A stretch of 64,000 nt of DNA from JAYFQE01 sp034927345 (GCA_034927345.1 JAYFQE010000014.1:1-64000); one strand, 5' to 3'; counted from the stretch's first letter, positions 7,550 to 16,645 are shown. The notes: generated by a model not told the origin, from the letters alone. Numbers and translations: made by a program.

Positions 7550-8068
7550 TCAGCTCTTGATGCGCAGGTCTTCTTCCCTTTTCACCCGCAAATCAGCCCG
7601 GATAAACCGCAAGGTGCTGATCAACTGATAGATCAGGATAGCGAGAATAATGCCTGCGGCATCCATAAAGAAATCGGACCATTGGCTGGCGCGGCCCGGT
7701 ACAAACGACTGATGGATTTCATCGGAAGCGGCGTAGAGAGCGCTGATGACAAACGTTAATATGGCATTGCGGATGTCTTCGACGGCAATTTCGGTGAACG
7801 ACCAGGAGACCAGGATAGCCAGAATAAAGAAAGAGCAGCCGTGCGCCAGATTGCGTAAGGAAGCCTCAGCCTGGCCGATGACTTCCCGGCTGGCCTGGCT
7901 GTTGATCAGAAGGATCAGTTTTTCGGCTATTCCGTAGCTTAATTGGCCGGAATCATCACTCGATTGATTTGAGAATAAAAAAATGACAACCATCCAAAGA
8001 ACAACGGCAGCCCAAGCCAGGATAGAACGAACCGGATAACGGCGAATTTGGTTGTTTTCCAGATACAT
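7550..8068 (-). CDS. VanZ-like membrane protein
   Basis: The 172-residue protein has an N-terminal membrane segment (about residues 13-32), FSNQSSDDS after it, and further hydrophobic segments. The conserved SDEIHQSFVPGRASQWSDF with DAAG lies near the end of the family domain. VanZ proteins are small membrane proteins. One confers low-level teicoplanin resistance, but most have no known role. GGGAG lies 11 bases before the ATG. The stop is followed by GC-rich inverted repeats (about 7482-7552) that probably end transcription. It lies 24 bp after the uracil-DNA glycosylase gene in the same direction. Confidence 0.8.
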   Translation of the reverse strand: MYLENNQIRRYPVRSILAWAAVVLWMVVIFLFSNQSSDDSGQLSYGIAEKLILLINSQASREVIGQAEASLRNLAHGCSFFILAILVSWSFTEIAVEDIRNAILTFVISALYAASDEIHQSFVPGRASQWSDFFMDAAGIILAILIYQLISTLRFIRADLRVKREEDLRIKS

Positions 8069-8092
8069 GGAACAGTCAGATCTCCCTTCCTC

Positions 8093-8725
8093 TTATTGAC
8101 GGCTCTTCGGCATAACCGGCTGATAGACAGGCGGCTGCATATAACCCAGCTCTTCCATTTTTTGCCGGGCGAGCCCGATATCATCCCATAATTTTCCCCG
8201 TTCAAGGTTATTGCGCAGAATAAAAGCCGGATGATAAGTCGGCAGGATCAGATAACCGTTCTTTTCGATCCATTGGCCGCGGATCTTGGTTATTCCTTCG
8301 CTGCCGCCGGTAAAATACTTATAAGCTGTCGCGCCAAGCAAAACGATGATCTTGGGGTGTACCAGCCTGAATTGCCTGGCCAGAAGGGGCTTGCAGGCTT
8401 TCGCTTCGTCGGGCGTCGGAACGCGGTTCTGGGGGGGGCGGCATTTGACGATATTGCAGATGTGATAATGCTCTGCCCTGATATCGTAAGCTTTCAATAA
8501 AAGATCCAATAATCTTCCTGCGGCGCCGACAAACGGCTGTCCCCGCTCGTCTTCTTCGGCGCCGGGGCCTTCGCCGATAAACATCAGGGGAGCCTGCTCG
8601 GCGCCTCGCCAGACAACCACCTGCTTACGGGTTTCCGACAGGGAACACTGCCGGCAATCCGCGCACTCCTGGAGAAAGGTCTGCCAATATTCTGATGTTC
8701 GGTTCATACCGGTCGTTGCGTCCAT
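8093..8725 (-). CDS. udg: Uracil-DNA glycosylase, family 4
   Basis: About 210 residues. The iron-sulphur cysteines start with CADCRQCSL, and the active-site motif GEGPGAEEDERGQPFVG follows. Further on come the block NIVKCRPPQNR with a fourth cysteine and the second motif TYHPAF. The family removes uracil from DNA in base excision repair and binds a 4Fe-4S cluster. I chose the ATG at 8725 because GGAGGT precedes it by a normal distance. The frame opens upstream with a TTG that overlaps the ribosome site. Confidence 0.88.
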   Translation of the reverse strand: MDATTGMNRTSEYWQTFLQECADCRQCSLSETRKQVVVWRGAEQAPLMFIGEGPGAEEDERGQPFVGAAGRLLDLLLKAYDIRAEHYHICNIVKCRPPQNRVPTPDEAKACKPLLARQFRLVHPKIIVLLGATAYKYFTGGSEGITKIRGQWIEKNGYLILPTYHPAFILRNNLERGKLWDDIGLARQKMEELGYMQPPVYQPVMPKSRQ

Positions 8726-8745
8726 GAAAACCTCCAAAGACGATT

Positions 8746-8778
8746 CCAGGCAGAACGTTTCACAACCGCTCTGCCTGG
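8746..8778 (-). terminator. Hairpin after the pho/pst genes
   Basis: Perfect 9-bp arms CCAGGCAGA (8746-8754) and TCTGCCTGG (8770-8778) lie between phoR and udg. The U-run is weak on the minus strand (ATCGTCTTT), so termination is probable but not certain. Confidence 0.45.
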
Positions 8779-8838
8779 GACGCTGTGATCTTGTATGACC
8801 ATTTTACCATAGCAATACTGCTTTGGCGCGATTGGGAA

Positions 8839-10590
8839 TCAGATTTTCAAAACGACTGTAAAAGTGGAGCCTTCTCCGATGCGGCTGTCTACTGTGGCAT
8901 AACCGCCATAGAGCTGGGCAATATGTTTGACAATCGACAAACCCAGGCCGGTGCCGCCTAATTCCCGGGAACGGCTTTTGTCAACTCGGTAAAAGCGTTC
9001 GAAAACCCGGTCCTGGTGTTCAGGATCAATACCGACTCCGGTATCTCGTACGCTTAATCGGATGGTTCCGTCGGTCTGACGAATGGCGTTGATATAAACC
9101 TTACCGTCTTCCTGGTTGTACTTGATGGCATTATCAATCAAATTGATCAGGATTTGCTTGATCCGGTAGCGATTGGCCTTGACCGGCAGCGGCTCGCCGC
9201 CATGCTCGACAATCAGGGAAATCTTGCCGGCGGTTGCCGCGTCGTCCAGCAGGACGGCGGCATCATCGATCAAAGCGTTGAGGTCGAATATCTCCTGATC
9301 CTTATCCTCATGCAGGTCTTCAATTTCCGACAGGGAGAGAATATCATTGATCAATTTGTTCAGCCGTTCGGCTTCGATGTCGATAATATCCAGGAAACGC
9401 CCGGCAACCGCCGGGTTGGTGACCGCGCCATTACGCAGGGTTTCAATAAAGCCGCGGATGGATGTTAAGGGTGTTCTGAGTTCATGGGTGACATTGGCAA
9501 CGAATTCGCTGCGCATCTTTTGCAGTTTTCGCGCTTCGGTCACATCATGGAAAGATAAGATGACGCCATCTGTCACGGCAGAATGGATCGGCGAGGCAAT
9601 GACCAGGTAAGTGGTCATCCCCTGAACCGTCATCATCGCCAGATCGGCTTTAACGGTTTTCCCTTCAGCTACGGCCCGGGTAACCAGCTGCTCGGATTCA
9701 GGACTATGGGTGATCAACAGCAGCGGGTAAACGGTTGTTGTCGGGTCCAGGTCCCGGCCGAAAACCTCGCGTGCCCTTTGGTTCATGAATGTTACGGCAT
9801 TGGCGGCTGAAACAGCCAACAACGGATCGGTCATGGTGTTGAGAATGACATCGAGGCGGACATTGCGGTCTTCAAGGTCGCGGACCGTTGTTTGCAGGCG
9901 TTCGGCCATACTGTTGAAGGCGTTGGCCAGCGCGGTCATCTCCCGGTCGTTTTGACGCAGCTGGCGCATGCGTACGCCATAGTGCCCGGCGGCCATGGCC
10001 GTTGCCGCCTGATTCAGGTCCTGCAGCGGCCTGGTGATCCAACGGGTGGTCAGAGAGGCGACAGCGACCAGGACAACCAGGGAAACCGCCAGGACAATCA
10101 GGACGGTCAGCAGCATCTCGTACAAACCGGTTTTTGAGGCAAAAACCGGCATGGCCGTCCGGATGACCGAATCCCGGTCGGCATCATAAAGAGCGGCATA
10201 GAGTAAATCTGTATTCATGGTTCGGCTTCGTCTGACCGCGTAGCCGGTTTCATGATTCTTGAAAGCATAAGCGATTTCCGGCCGATAAAGGTGGTTGTCC
10301 ATTTGGCTGCTGTCCGCTTCATTATCAAACAGAACCGTGCCCTGACGGTTGACGATCGTAATGCGCAGAACCGCATCATCCCGATTAAAAACACTCATGG
10401 CATGATTGGCCGCATCAGACGGCGATTGATTTTCAACCAATTCCTGTTGAATGACGCTGGCTGCCGATAAAAGATACTGGCGGTTATTCCGGTCATTGTA
10501 ATTGCTGAGCACCTGATAGGAAACGACGCCGGTCACGAGCACTGCGGCAACTAAAATGGTGATGATGAGAACATATAACTTTTTTAGCAT
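8839..10590 (-). CDS. phoR: PhoR-type phosphate sensor histidine kinase
   Basis: About 583 residues. A membrane segment at the N-terminus (about 3-25), an extracellular region of about 130 residues and a second membrane segment (about 160-185) are followed by HAMP and PAS regions. The phosphoacceptor block is NVTHELRTPLTSIRGF, and the ATPase has NLIDNAIKYN, DTGVGI and GGTGLGLSIV. It senses phosphate status with the Pst/PhoU complex and phosphorylates PhoP. The extracytoplasmic domain resembles the PhoR layout of Bacillus. It lies 41 bp after phoP and is the last gene of the pst-pho run. The start at 10590 has GGGGG upstream; the frame also opens with a TTG two codons earlier. Confidence 0.85.
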   Translation of the reverse strand: MLKKLYVLIITILVAAVLVTGVVSYQVLSNYNDRNNRQYLLSAASVIQQELVENQSPSDAANHAMSVFNRDDAVLRITIVNRQGTVLFDNEADSSQMDNHLYRPEIAYAFKNHETGYAVRRSRTMNTDLLYAALYDADRDSVIRTAMPVFASKTGLYEMLLTVLIVLAVSLVVLVAVASLTTRWITRPLQDLNQAATAMAAGHYGVRMRQLRQNDREMTALANAFNSMAERLQTTVRDLEDRNVRLDVILNTMTDPLLAVSAANAVTFMNQRAREVFGRDLDPTTTVYPLLLITHSPESEQLVTRAVAEGKTVKADLAMMTVQGMTTYLVIASPIHSAVTDGVILSFHDVTEARKLQKMRSEFVANVTHELRTPLTSIRGFIETLRNGAVTNPAVAGRFLDIIDIEAERLNKLINDILSLSEIEDLHEDKDQEIFDLNALIDDAAVLLDDAATAGKISLIVEHGGEPLPVKANRYRIKQILINLIDNAIKYNQEDGKVYINAIRQTDGTIRLSVRDTGVGIDPEHQDRVFERFYRVDKSRSRELGGTGLGLSIVKHIAQLYGGYATVDSRIGEGSTFTVVLKI

Positions 10591-10631
10591 CTTCAAGCCC
10601 CCGACTTATTGATTGCAGCCGGCAGCGCCGC

Positions 10632-11438
10632 TCATCCGATCTGATCGGTAAAGCGGTACCCGCGCCCCCGTACGGTCTCGATCATGACCGGATTGGCATC
10701 GTCATCCTCAAGTTTACGCCGTAACTGGCGGATATGAACATCGACCGTCCGGGTTTCGCCGCTATACTCATAACCCCAAACATAATTGAGCAGGTCGTCG
10801 CGGCTATAAGCGACGCCCTGGTGAATCATTAAAAATTTCAGCAATTCATATTCACGGTTGGTCATTTCTATTTCCTGACCGCTTTTGTAAACGCGATGCC
10901 GGGCGTCATCAATCATGATGCCGCCGCAGACAATCCGGCCGGGATACGCCGATCCCGCCTGATAAGCAGGATCGCCGGCCAAGGGAGCCGGTCCCGGCCA
11001 TTCTGCCGATACGGCTTCGCTTTCCGGATGTTCGGTCATTTGGCTGCGCGTTTTATGATAACGGCGCAGCAAGGCTTGTATTCGGGCCAGTAATTCACGC
11101 ATGCCGAAAGGTTTTGTCAGGTAATCGTCAGCGCCATGTTCCAGCCCTTTTACTTTATCGTTTTCTGTACTGCGGGCTGTCAGCATCATGATGGGAATCC
11201 ATTGATACCGGTCATTTTGCCGGATCCGCCGGCAGATTTCAAAGCCATCCATACCAGGCAGCATCAGATCGAGCAGGAAAAGATCCGGGATGCGCGATGC
11301 CGCTTTATCCAGGCTGGAAAACATCGACTGTCCTTCACGGAAGCTGCATGTATCATAACCGCCGCTTTCGAGATTGAAAGCCAAAAGCTCCGCAATAACC
11401 GCGTCATCTTCAACGATATAGACGAGTGGATTGGCCAT
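10632..11438 (-). CDS. phoP: PhoP/PhoB-type response regulator
   Basis: The 268-residue protein has a receiver domain (EDD near residue 11, phosphoacceptor in LLDLMLPGMDG, the TAR and KPF motifs). The C-terminal OmpR-type winged helix ends TVDVHIRQLRRKLED and VRGRGYRF. Between them, about residues 125-168, is an unusually long linker rich in Pro, Ala and Gly, which makes the protein some 35 residues longer than usual. It should bind PHO boxes, and a candidate lies before pstS. AGGAGG precedes the ATG. Confidence 0.87.
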   Translation of the reverse strand: MANPLVYIVEDDAVIAELLAFNLESGGYDTCSFREGQSMFSSLDKAASRIPDLFLLDLMLPGMDGFEICRRIRQNDRYQWIPIMMLTARSTENDKVKGLEHGADDYLTKPFGMRELLARIQALLRRYHKTRSQMTEHPESEAVSAEWPGPAPLAGDPAYQAGSAYPGRIVCGGIMIDDARHRVYKSGQEIEMTNREYELLKFLMIHQGVAYSRDDLLNYVWGYEYSGETRTVDVHIRQLRRKLEDDDANPVMIETVRGRGYRFTDQIG

Positions 11439-11458
11439 AGATCCTCCTGGTTTTTCAT

Positions 11459-12121
11459 TTAATCATTATAATTCATGTGGCGGCCTTTGATGTAATAAAG
11501 AACCCATTCCGCGACATTTTGCGCATGATCGGCTATACGTTCAACATATTTACAGATTAACAGCATTTCGACTAACTGGTCAACATTAGCGGAATCAACC
11601 GACATTAAATGAACCAGGTATGCTTTCAGGCGCTTGTATAATTCGTCGACCTTGTCGTCCATGACAATGATCGATTCAGCCTGGGTTTCGTTGCGCGTGA
11701 CATAGGAATCCAGGGCCCCGTGCAGCATGTTGCGGGCCATATGGGCAATGGTGACGATATCGTAGGGAACCGCCACGCGTTCCGTGTGCTTGCAGAGTTC
11801 CAGAATCCGTTCGCTGATGTCGCTGGCATGGTCTGCTATCCGTTCCAGATCCGTGATCAGCTTCAGAGTCGATGTCACATCCCGTAAATCGCTGGCCACC
11901 GGTTGTTGTCTGGCGATGATTTCGACACAGTGGCGGTCGATTTCCCGCTCCATTTCATCAATGACGTCATCCTGGGCGATAACCGCCTGGGCCTGATCGG
12001 CATTCATGTCGACCAGGGCGGTAATCGCCTCGTTGATCGAATTCTCAACCGTCGCGCCCATCCGGATGATCGACTGATGCAGCAAGGTCATTTCTTTTTG
12101 AAATTCAATTCGTGTCACCAT
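11459..12121 (-). CDS. phoU: Phosphate transport regulator PhoU
   Basis: About 220 residues of helical PhoU fold with two repeats. Each has the metal-binding style motifs (DVTSTLKLITDLERIADHA and LLICKYVERIADHA). It links the Pst transporter to PhoR and keeps the regulon off in high phosphate. It lies between pstB and phoP as in many Clostridia. I chose the ATG at 12121, nine bases after GGAGG. An ATG five codons upstream overlaps that site. Confidence 0.9.
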   Translation of the reverse strand: MVTRIEFQKEMTLLHQSIIRMGATVENSINEAITALVDMNADQAQAVIAQDDVIDEMEREIDRHCVEIIARQQPVASDLRDVTSTLKLITDLERIADHASDISERILELCKHTERVAVPYDIVTIAHMARNMLHGALDSYVTRNETQAESIIVMDDKVDELYKRLKAYLVHLMSVDSANVDQLVEMLLICKYVERIADHAQNVAEWVLYYIKGRHMNYND

Positions 12122-12143
12122 AATATTCCTCCACAACTGTAAA

Positions 12144-12914
12144 TCAACCGAACCGGCCGGTTACATAATCTTCGGTCTTTTTATTTTTCGGATTATTGAA
12201 CAACTGGCCGGTGCGGCTGTGTTCGATAACCTCGCCAAGCATAAAGAACGCTGTCCAGTCGCTGATACGCGCGGCCTGCTGCATATTATGCGTAACAATG
12301 ATAATGGTGTAACGGTTTTTCAGATCCGCCATCAAGTCTTCTATTTTCAAAGTGGAAACCGGATCCAAAGCGCTGGTTGATTCGTCCATCAAGAGTATTT
12401 CCGGCTCGACAGCCAAGGCTCTGGCGATGCATAAACGCTGCTGCTGGCCGCCGGATAATCCCAGCGCGCTTTTACGCAGGCGGTCCTTGACTTCGTCCCA
12501 TAATACGGCGTCGGTCAGGCTGCGTTCGACGATCTCATCCAGCTGAGCGCGGCGGCGAATGCCGTGAATACGGGGTCCATAAGCAATATTATCATAGACG
12601 GACATGGGAAATGGATTAGCTTTTTGGAAAACCATGCCGACCTTTTTACGCAAGAGGGTGACATCGGTTTGCGGCGCATAAATATCTTCTCCGTCCACCA
12701 GGACGCTCCCGGTAATCCGGACGCCCTCGATTAAATCATTCATGCGGTTGAGTGTTTTTAAAAATGTCGATTTACCGCATCCTGAAGGTCCGATCAACGC
12801 GGTAATCTGTTTTTGCGGTATGGATAAATTGACGTTTTTCAGAGCCTGAAAAGCACCATAGAATAAATCGAGATCGACGGTTTGTACGGGTATGGGCTGA
12901 CTGTTTTGGTCCAC
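12144..12914 (-). CDS. pstB: Phosphate ABC transporter ATP-binding protein
   Basis: 256 residues. Walker A is GPSGCGKST, the Q-loop is MVFQKANPFPMS, the signature is LSGGQQQRLCIARAL, Walker B is ILLMDESTSALDP, and the switch histidine is in VTHNM. The LNRMNDLI segment is typical of PstB. It powers phosphate import with PstA and PstC. The start is GTG at 12914, behind GAGAGGAG. Confidence 0.93.
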   Translation of the reverse strand: MDQNSQPIPVQTVDLDLFYGAFQALKNVNLSIPQKQITALIGPSGCGKSTFLKTLNRMNDLIEGVRITGSVLVDGEDIYAPQTDVTLLRKKVGMVFQKANPFPMSVYDNIAYGPRIHGIRRRAQLDEIVERSLTDAVLWDEVKDRLRKSALGLSGGQQQRLCIARALAVEPEILLMDESTSALDPVSTLKIEDLMADLKNRYTIIIVTHNMQQAARISDWTAFFMLGEVIEHSRTGQLFNNPKNKKTEDYVTGRFG

Positions 12915-12954
12915 GGATTATGCTCCTCTCGAATGCCGGCCGTAACGCCGGCGG

Positions 12955-13818
12955 TTACTTTTTACGGGCAATGCCGGCCAGCAGTTGCGCCAGGCGGTTT
13001 AATAAGAAGACGATGATCAGCAATACCGATCCGGTGGCAAAGGTTTGATCCAGGGATTCCCCGCGCATAGCCAGTTGATAGAGATGCAAGGTCAGCGTTC
13101 TTCCTGACGACAGGATATGCGTCAGGAAATTCTCCGGCATATGTGTGACCAGCCCGGATGTAAAAAGCAAGGCTGCCGATTCACCGACGATCCGTCCCAT
13201 GGACAGGACAATAGCGGTCAAAACGCCGGGCATGGCGCAGGGCAGGATCATATTGAAGACAACCCGCAGCTTGCCGGATCCCAAAGCCAGCGCGCCCTCT
13301 TTATATTGCTTGGGGACGGCCCGCAAGGATTCTTCCGTTATCCGGATCATAGTCGGCAGGACCATGATGGCCAGAGTCAAAGCGCCGGCCAGGATGGAAT
13401 AACTGAGATGGAGAAAGCTGACAAACAAGGCGAAACCAAACAAGCCGTAAAGAATCGAAGGAATACCGGCCAGCGTTTCTGTGGCAAAGCGGATAGCCCG
13501 TACGATTTTTCCCTGCCGGGCATACTGAGTTAAATAAATTGCCGTTCCCAGCCCGATCGGCGTGGCGATCAGCAAAGTCAGGAAAACCAGATAAAAGGTG
13601 TTGATGATCATCGGGAGAATACCCTTCTGGTCTGTGCTCTCGAAATAGGGTTCAGATAAAAAGCGCCAGGTTATATGCGGCACGCCGTTGATCAGGATAT
13701 AGCCGAGAATCAAGAAAAGAATGCCGACTGTTATCAAGGCGCTCAGCCACAGGCAGATCAGCAGGACCGTATCCATCAAGCGTTTGGGCCGGCGGTACAG
13801 ACTACTCGTTGCCATCAT
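12955..13818 (-). CDS. pstA: Phosphate ABC transporter permease PstA
   Basis: 287 residues with about six membrane segments. The domain carries PIGLGTAIYLTQYA, ETLAGIPSILYGLFGF and the ATPase contact loop with ALALGSGKLRVVF. It forms the inner-membrane channel with PstC. Its start overlaps the pstC end by 17 bp, so the two are coupled. Confidence 0.92.
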   Translation of the reverse strand: MMATSSLYRRPKRLMDTVLLICLWLSALITVGILFLILGYILINGVPHITWRFLSEPYFESTDQKGILPMIINTFYLVFLTLLIATPIGLGTAIYLTQYARQGKIVRAIRFATETLAGIPSILYGLFGFALFVSFLHLSYSILAGALTLAIMVLPTMIRITEESLRAVPKQYKEGALALGSGKLRVVFNMILPCAMPGVLTAIVLSMGRIVGESAALLFTSGLVTHMPENFLTHILSSGRTLTLHLYQLAMRGESLDQTFATGSVLLIIVFLLNRLAQLLAGIARKK

Positions 13819-15118
13819 CCATTTGCACCCCCTTGCGCGATATCCAGTTGAAGCTCAGATTAACAAGCATGATAAAAAGATACAAGACCAGGCCGATCCC
13901 AAACAAGGCCTGCCGGTGTAGTCCGCTGGAGTAGTTCATCTCCTGGGCTATACCGACCGTCAGGGGTTTGACCGCATTGAAAAGGCCGGGCAGATTGGCA
14001 ACATTGCCGGCAACCATGATAACCGCCATGGTTTCGCCGATCGCTCTGCCGATGCCCAGAATGACACCGGACAGGATCGAAGAACGGGCTGCCGGGACCA
14101 GAACCTTGAAAATGGTCTCGATGCGGGTTGCGCCGATGGCCAGCGACGCTTCCATGTAGGCTTCCGGCACTGCCCGCAAACCAGTCTCCGCCGTGCTGAT
14201 GATGGTCGGCAGAATCATAATCGCCAGGATAAGGATCGCCGACAGCAGCGTGGCGCCGGTCGGTATGTTAAAGATGCGCTGTACCAGGGGAACCAGCAGC
14301 TGCAGGCCAAAAAAACCGTAAATGACAGAAGGAATGCCGGCCAGCAGCTCTACAGCCGGCCTGACCAGTCCCGTGATCCAGCGCGGAGCGATTTTAGCAA
14401 GAAAGATCGCCGTCATTAAAGCAATCGGCACGCCCAGCAAGATGGATCCGCCGGTCGTAGCCAGAGTCGCCAGAATCATATTGAAAATGCCGTATTGCGG
14501 ATGAACCGAATCGGTTGGTTTCCAGACCGTGCCCAAAAAGAAGTTGACCGGCCCGATTTGCAGAATAGCCGGCAGGCCGGCAATAACCATGTAGAGTGTG
14601 ATTAAGCCGACCGAAGCCACAGAGATGGCCGCGCTGGCCAGAAAGATGGCGCGGGCCAGCTGCTCGACGTTTTCACGCCACAGGATCAGAATAGCCGCCG
14701 AACACGGAAGAAGCAGATACAGCCATAAAACGCCGAGCGATTCAACACGGATTGTTTCATAACCTTGTGCGGCGAGAACAGCAGCCAGATCCGATCCGGC
14801 CAGTCGTACCAGAAGAGCGGCCGCGCCGGCCAAAGCGCTGGAATAAGCAGCCCAGCGGGGCTTTTTCAACAAGAAGAGCCCGACAGCCGCGGCCAAGCCA
14901 GCAATCATGAGGATAACCGCGGCGCGCAGGATAAAGGGATAATCGGTAACCTGACCTTCATAGGATAAGGACGATAAAACGACCTGCAGACCATTGGGCT
15001 GATAAAGCCGGTTATTCAGTTGAATCCGGAAAAGCGGCAGGATCAAGGTAAAAAGCCCGGACAGAGCCGCCAATAAAAGGGCCAGCCATTTCATGATCTT
15101 TTTTATCACAAAATTCAT
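13802..15118 (-). CDS. pstC: Phosphate ABC transporter permease PstC with N-terminal membrane extension
   Basis: About 438 residues, against about 290-310 for most PstC proteins. The C-terminal two thirds are standard, with PIALMTAIFLAK, VELLAGIPSVIYGFFGLQ and EASLAIGATRIETIFKV. The extra N-terminal portion of about 150 residues has three to four more hydrophobic segments and an extracytoplasmic loop around residues 33-60. The start is not certain. GAGGTGAT sits directly upstream of the ATG at 15118, so a GTG at 15109 may be used instead. A strong hairpin separates it from pstS. Confidence 0.87.
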   Translation of the reverse strand: MNFVIKKIMKWLALLLAALSGLFTLILPLFRIQLNNRLYQPNGLQVVLSSLSYEGQVTDYPFILRAAVILMIAGLAAAVGLFLLKKPRWAAYSSALAGAAALLVRLAGSDLAAVLAAQGYETIRVESLGVLWLYLLLPCSAAILILWRENVEQLARAIFLASAAISVASVGLITLYMVIAGLPAILQIGPVNFFLGTVWKPTDSVHPQYGIFNMILATLATTGGSILLGVPIALMTAIFLAKIAPRWITGLVRPAVELLAGIPSVIYGFFGLQLLVPLVQRIFNIPTGATLLSAILILAIMILPTIISTAETGLRAVPEAYMEASLAIGATRIETIFKVLVPAARSSILSGVILGIGRAIGETMAVIMVAGNVANLPGLFNAVKPLTVGIAQEMNYSSGLHRQALFGIGLVLYLFIMLVNLSFNWISRKGVQMDDGNE

Positions 15119-15128
15119 CACCTCACAG

Positions 15129-15177
15129 GACAAGATCCCGGCAGGATTTCACCTGTCGGGACGCATCCGATCTTGTC
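15129..15177 (-). promoter_or_regulatory. pstS-pstC intergenic hairpin
   Basis: Outer arms GACAAGATC and GATCTTGTC (15129-15137 and 15169-15177) enclose an inner stem (CCCGGCAGG with CCTGTCGGG). There is no U-run. Such structures between a binding-protein gene and its permease genes stabilise upstream mRNA or attenuate read-through, which gives more PstS than channel. Function here is inferred. Confidence 0.55.
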
Positions 15178-15215
15178 TATTCACACCGATACTGCTGTGG
15201 TTGCATGTCCTGAGA

Positions 15216-16115
15216 TCAACCGACTTTGACAAATCCCTTCTTGGCAACCATCGCCTGACCCTCATCGCTGAGAATAAAGGTCATAAACGCCTTGACCAGA
15301 TCCGACTCATTGCCCTTAGTCAGGCAAAGGAACGGGCGCTGGAGTTTATAGCTTTTATCAAGAACCGTTGCCTCGCTGGGTTTAACATTGTCTATGGTCA
15401 GGGCTGTGAGGCTCTGATCCACCTTGCCGAGCGACATATATCCGATTGCGTTGGCGTTACCCGCTACCGTGCTTTTAACGATACCGGTCTCATTAACTTC
15501 CTGGCTGGCTACACATTGATTGGCAATGCCGAGGAGCTCTTCAAAGCCATCACGGGTTCCGGAACCGCTTTCGCGGAGGATAACCACAATCGGAGCGTCG
15601 GTTCCGCCGACATCCTTCCAATTGGTAACCTTGCCGGTAAAAATGTCTTTGACCTGCTGTGAGGTCAGGGCTGTAACCTTGTTGGCCGGATTGACAACCA
15701 GCGCGATGCCGTCATAAGCAACGACATAGGAAGTCAAGCCCAGTTTTTTCTCATCATCTTTCAGCGCCCGTGAAGAATTGCCGATTTCCGAAACGCCTTC
15801 ACTGACATTCTTGACGCCGGTGCTGGAACCGCCGCCCTGGATTTCTACCATGACATCTGTGTTTACTGTTGAAAAAGCTTCACCGAGAGCCTGCATCAAT
15901 TCTTCCATGGAAGTTGAGCCCGACGCGACAATTTTGCCGGACAGCTTGGCGGCCGTGGTTACAGCGCCGGCAGTTGATCCGGTTGTCGAACCGGCTGTAT
16001 TCGAAGTTTTGCCGGTTGTGCCAATGGTCGCGCCTTGATCGGCGGCGCAGGCGGCCGTGAAGAGCAGCGATCCTGCCAAAGCTACGGCCATTAATTGACG
16101 TATGAATGATTTCAT
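15216..16115 (-). CDS. pstS: Phosphate-binding lipoprotein PstS
   Basis: The 299-residue protein starts with a lipoprotein signal (AVALAGSLLFTAAC, lipidated cysteine about residue 23), then a low-complexity Gly/Thr/Ser linker. The domain begins SGKIVASGSTSMEELM, has IQGGGSSTG, and carries the phosphate loop ILRESGSGTRDGFEE. It captures phosphate at the cell surface for PstCAB. AGGAGG lies before the ATG, and a PHO-box-like array precedes the -10 region. Confidence 0.92.
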   Translation of the reverse strand: MKSFIRQLMAVALAGSLLFTAACAADQGATIGTTGKTSNTAGSTTGSTAGAVTTAAKLSGKIVASGSTSMEELMQALGEAFSTVNTDVMVEIQGGGSSTGVKNVSEGVSEIGNSSRALKDDEKKLGLTSYVVAYDGIALVVNPANKVTALTSQQVKDIFTGKVTNWKDVGGTDAPIVVILRESGSGTRDGFEELLGIANQCVASQEVNETGIVKSTVAGNANAIGYMSLGKVDQSLTALTIDNVKPSEATVLDKSYKLQRPFLCLTKGNESDLVKAFMTFILSDEGQAMVAKKGFVKVG

Positions 16116-16147
16116 GTCTATTCCTCCTTGCTATTCTTAACACTTTA

Positions 16148-16201
16148 AGCATAGCAAAACGGTTTTAGACAAAGATTAGCGGATTGTAAAATGCAGGTTA
16201 A
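16148..16201 (-). promoter_or_regulatory. PHO-box-like array and -10 box before pstS
   Basis: On the minus strand four hexamers repeat every 11 bp: TTAACC (16196-16201), TTTACA (16185-16190), CTAATC (16174-16179) and CTAAAA (16163-16168). Bacillus PhoP binds TTAACA-like repeats with 5-bp gaps at this distance from the -10 box. A TATGCT -10 lies at 16148-16153 and there is no -35 consensus, as in activated pho promoters. Confidence 0.6.
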
Positions 16202-16207
16202 TCAAAA

Positions 16208-16552
16208 TTATTTTAAAACAACCACGGTTATGCCGTCGTTCTGACGGCCCCAGTCGGGATCCTGGCGAAAAGACGGCGCAAGGGTCAGAATATGACGTCC
16301 GGCATTCTCGAACGGGCCGAAAGCTTCGCCCGGACAGAAGGCCATTATTTTATCGTCCTTCAGTTGCTCGCATAAATATTGCTGCGTCGCCTGGCGAATC
16401 GAACCTCCGGTGCCGGTTGATCCATATCCGTGTATGATCTTTACCGTGTGAACACCGATGCGGCGAAGCGTGGAAAGCTCAAGACGTAGCTTCATCATAG
16501 CTGAATCCACTCTGGGTTTGCCTGCTTCTAAATTAATTAACGTAGCCGACAT
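16208..16552 (-). CDS. Small Smr-domain protein
   Basis: The 114-residue protein consists of one Smr domain. It contains a stretch of Leu/Arg helix (LRLELSTLRRIG) and the motif IIHGYGSTGTGGSIR, which is typical of the MutS2 C-terminal nuclease-like domain. Standalone Smr proteins are suspected nucleases or RNA/DNA binding proteins. AAGGAGA precedes the ATG. It is divergent from rsuA. Confidence 0.75.
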   Translation of the reverse strand: MSATLINLEAGKPRVDSAMMKLRLELSTLRRIGVHTVKIIHGYGSTGTGGSIRQATQQYLCEQLKDDKIMAFCPGEAFGPFENAGRHILTLAPSFRQDPDWGRQNDGITVVVLK

Positions 16553-16616
16553 GACAAAGCCACTCTCCTTTCCTGCAAAATCACACTTACTCTATTGTAC
16601 CATGAATTTGGCCACC

Positions 16617-16645
16617 CTGACAAACGATTTATTTATCAGTATAAT
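16617..16645 (+). promoter_or_regulatory. rsuA promoter
   Basis: CTGACA (16617-16622) and TATAAT (16640-16645) are separated by 17 bp, about 30 bp before the rsuA start. Confidence 0.65.

Noticed and set aside
8231..8500. Plus-strand frames inside the uracil-DNA glycosylase
   Set aside because: GC-rich antisense frames of the real gene with no support.
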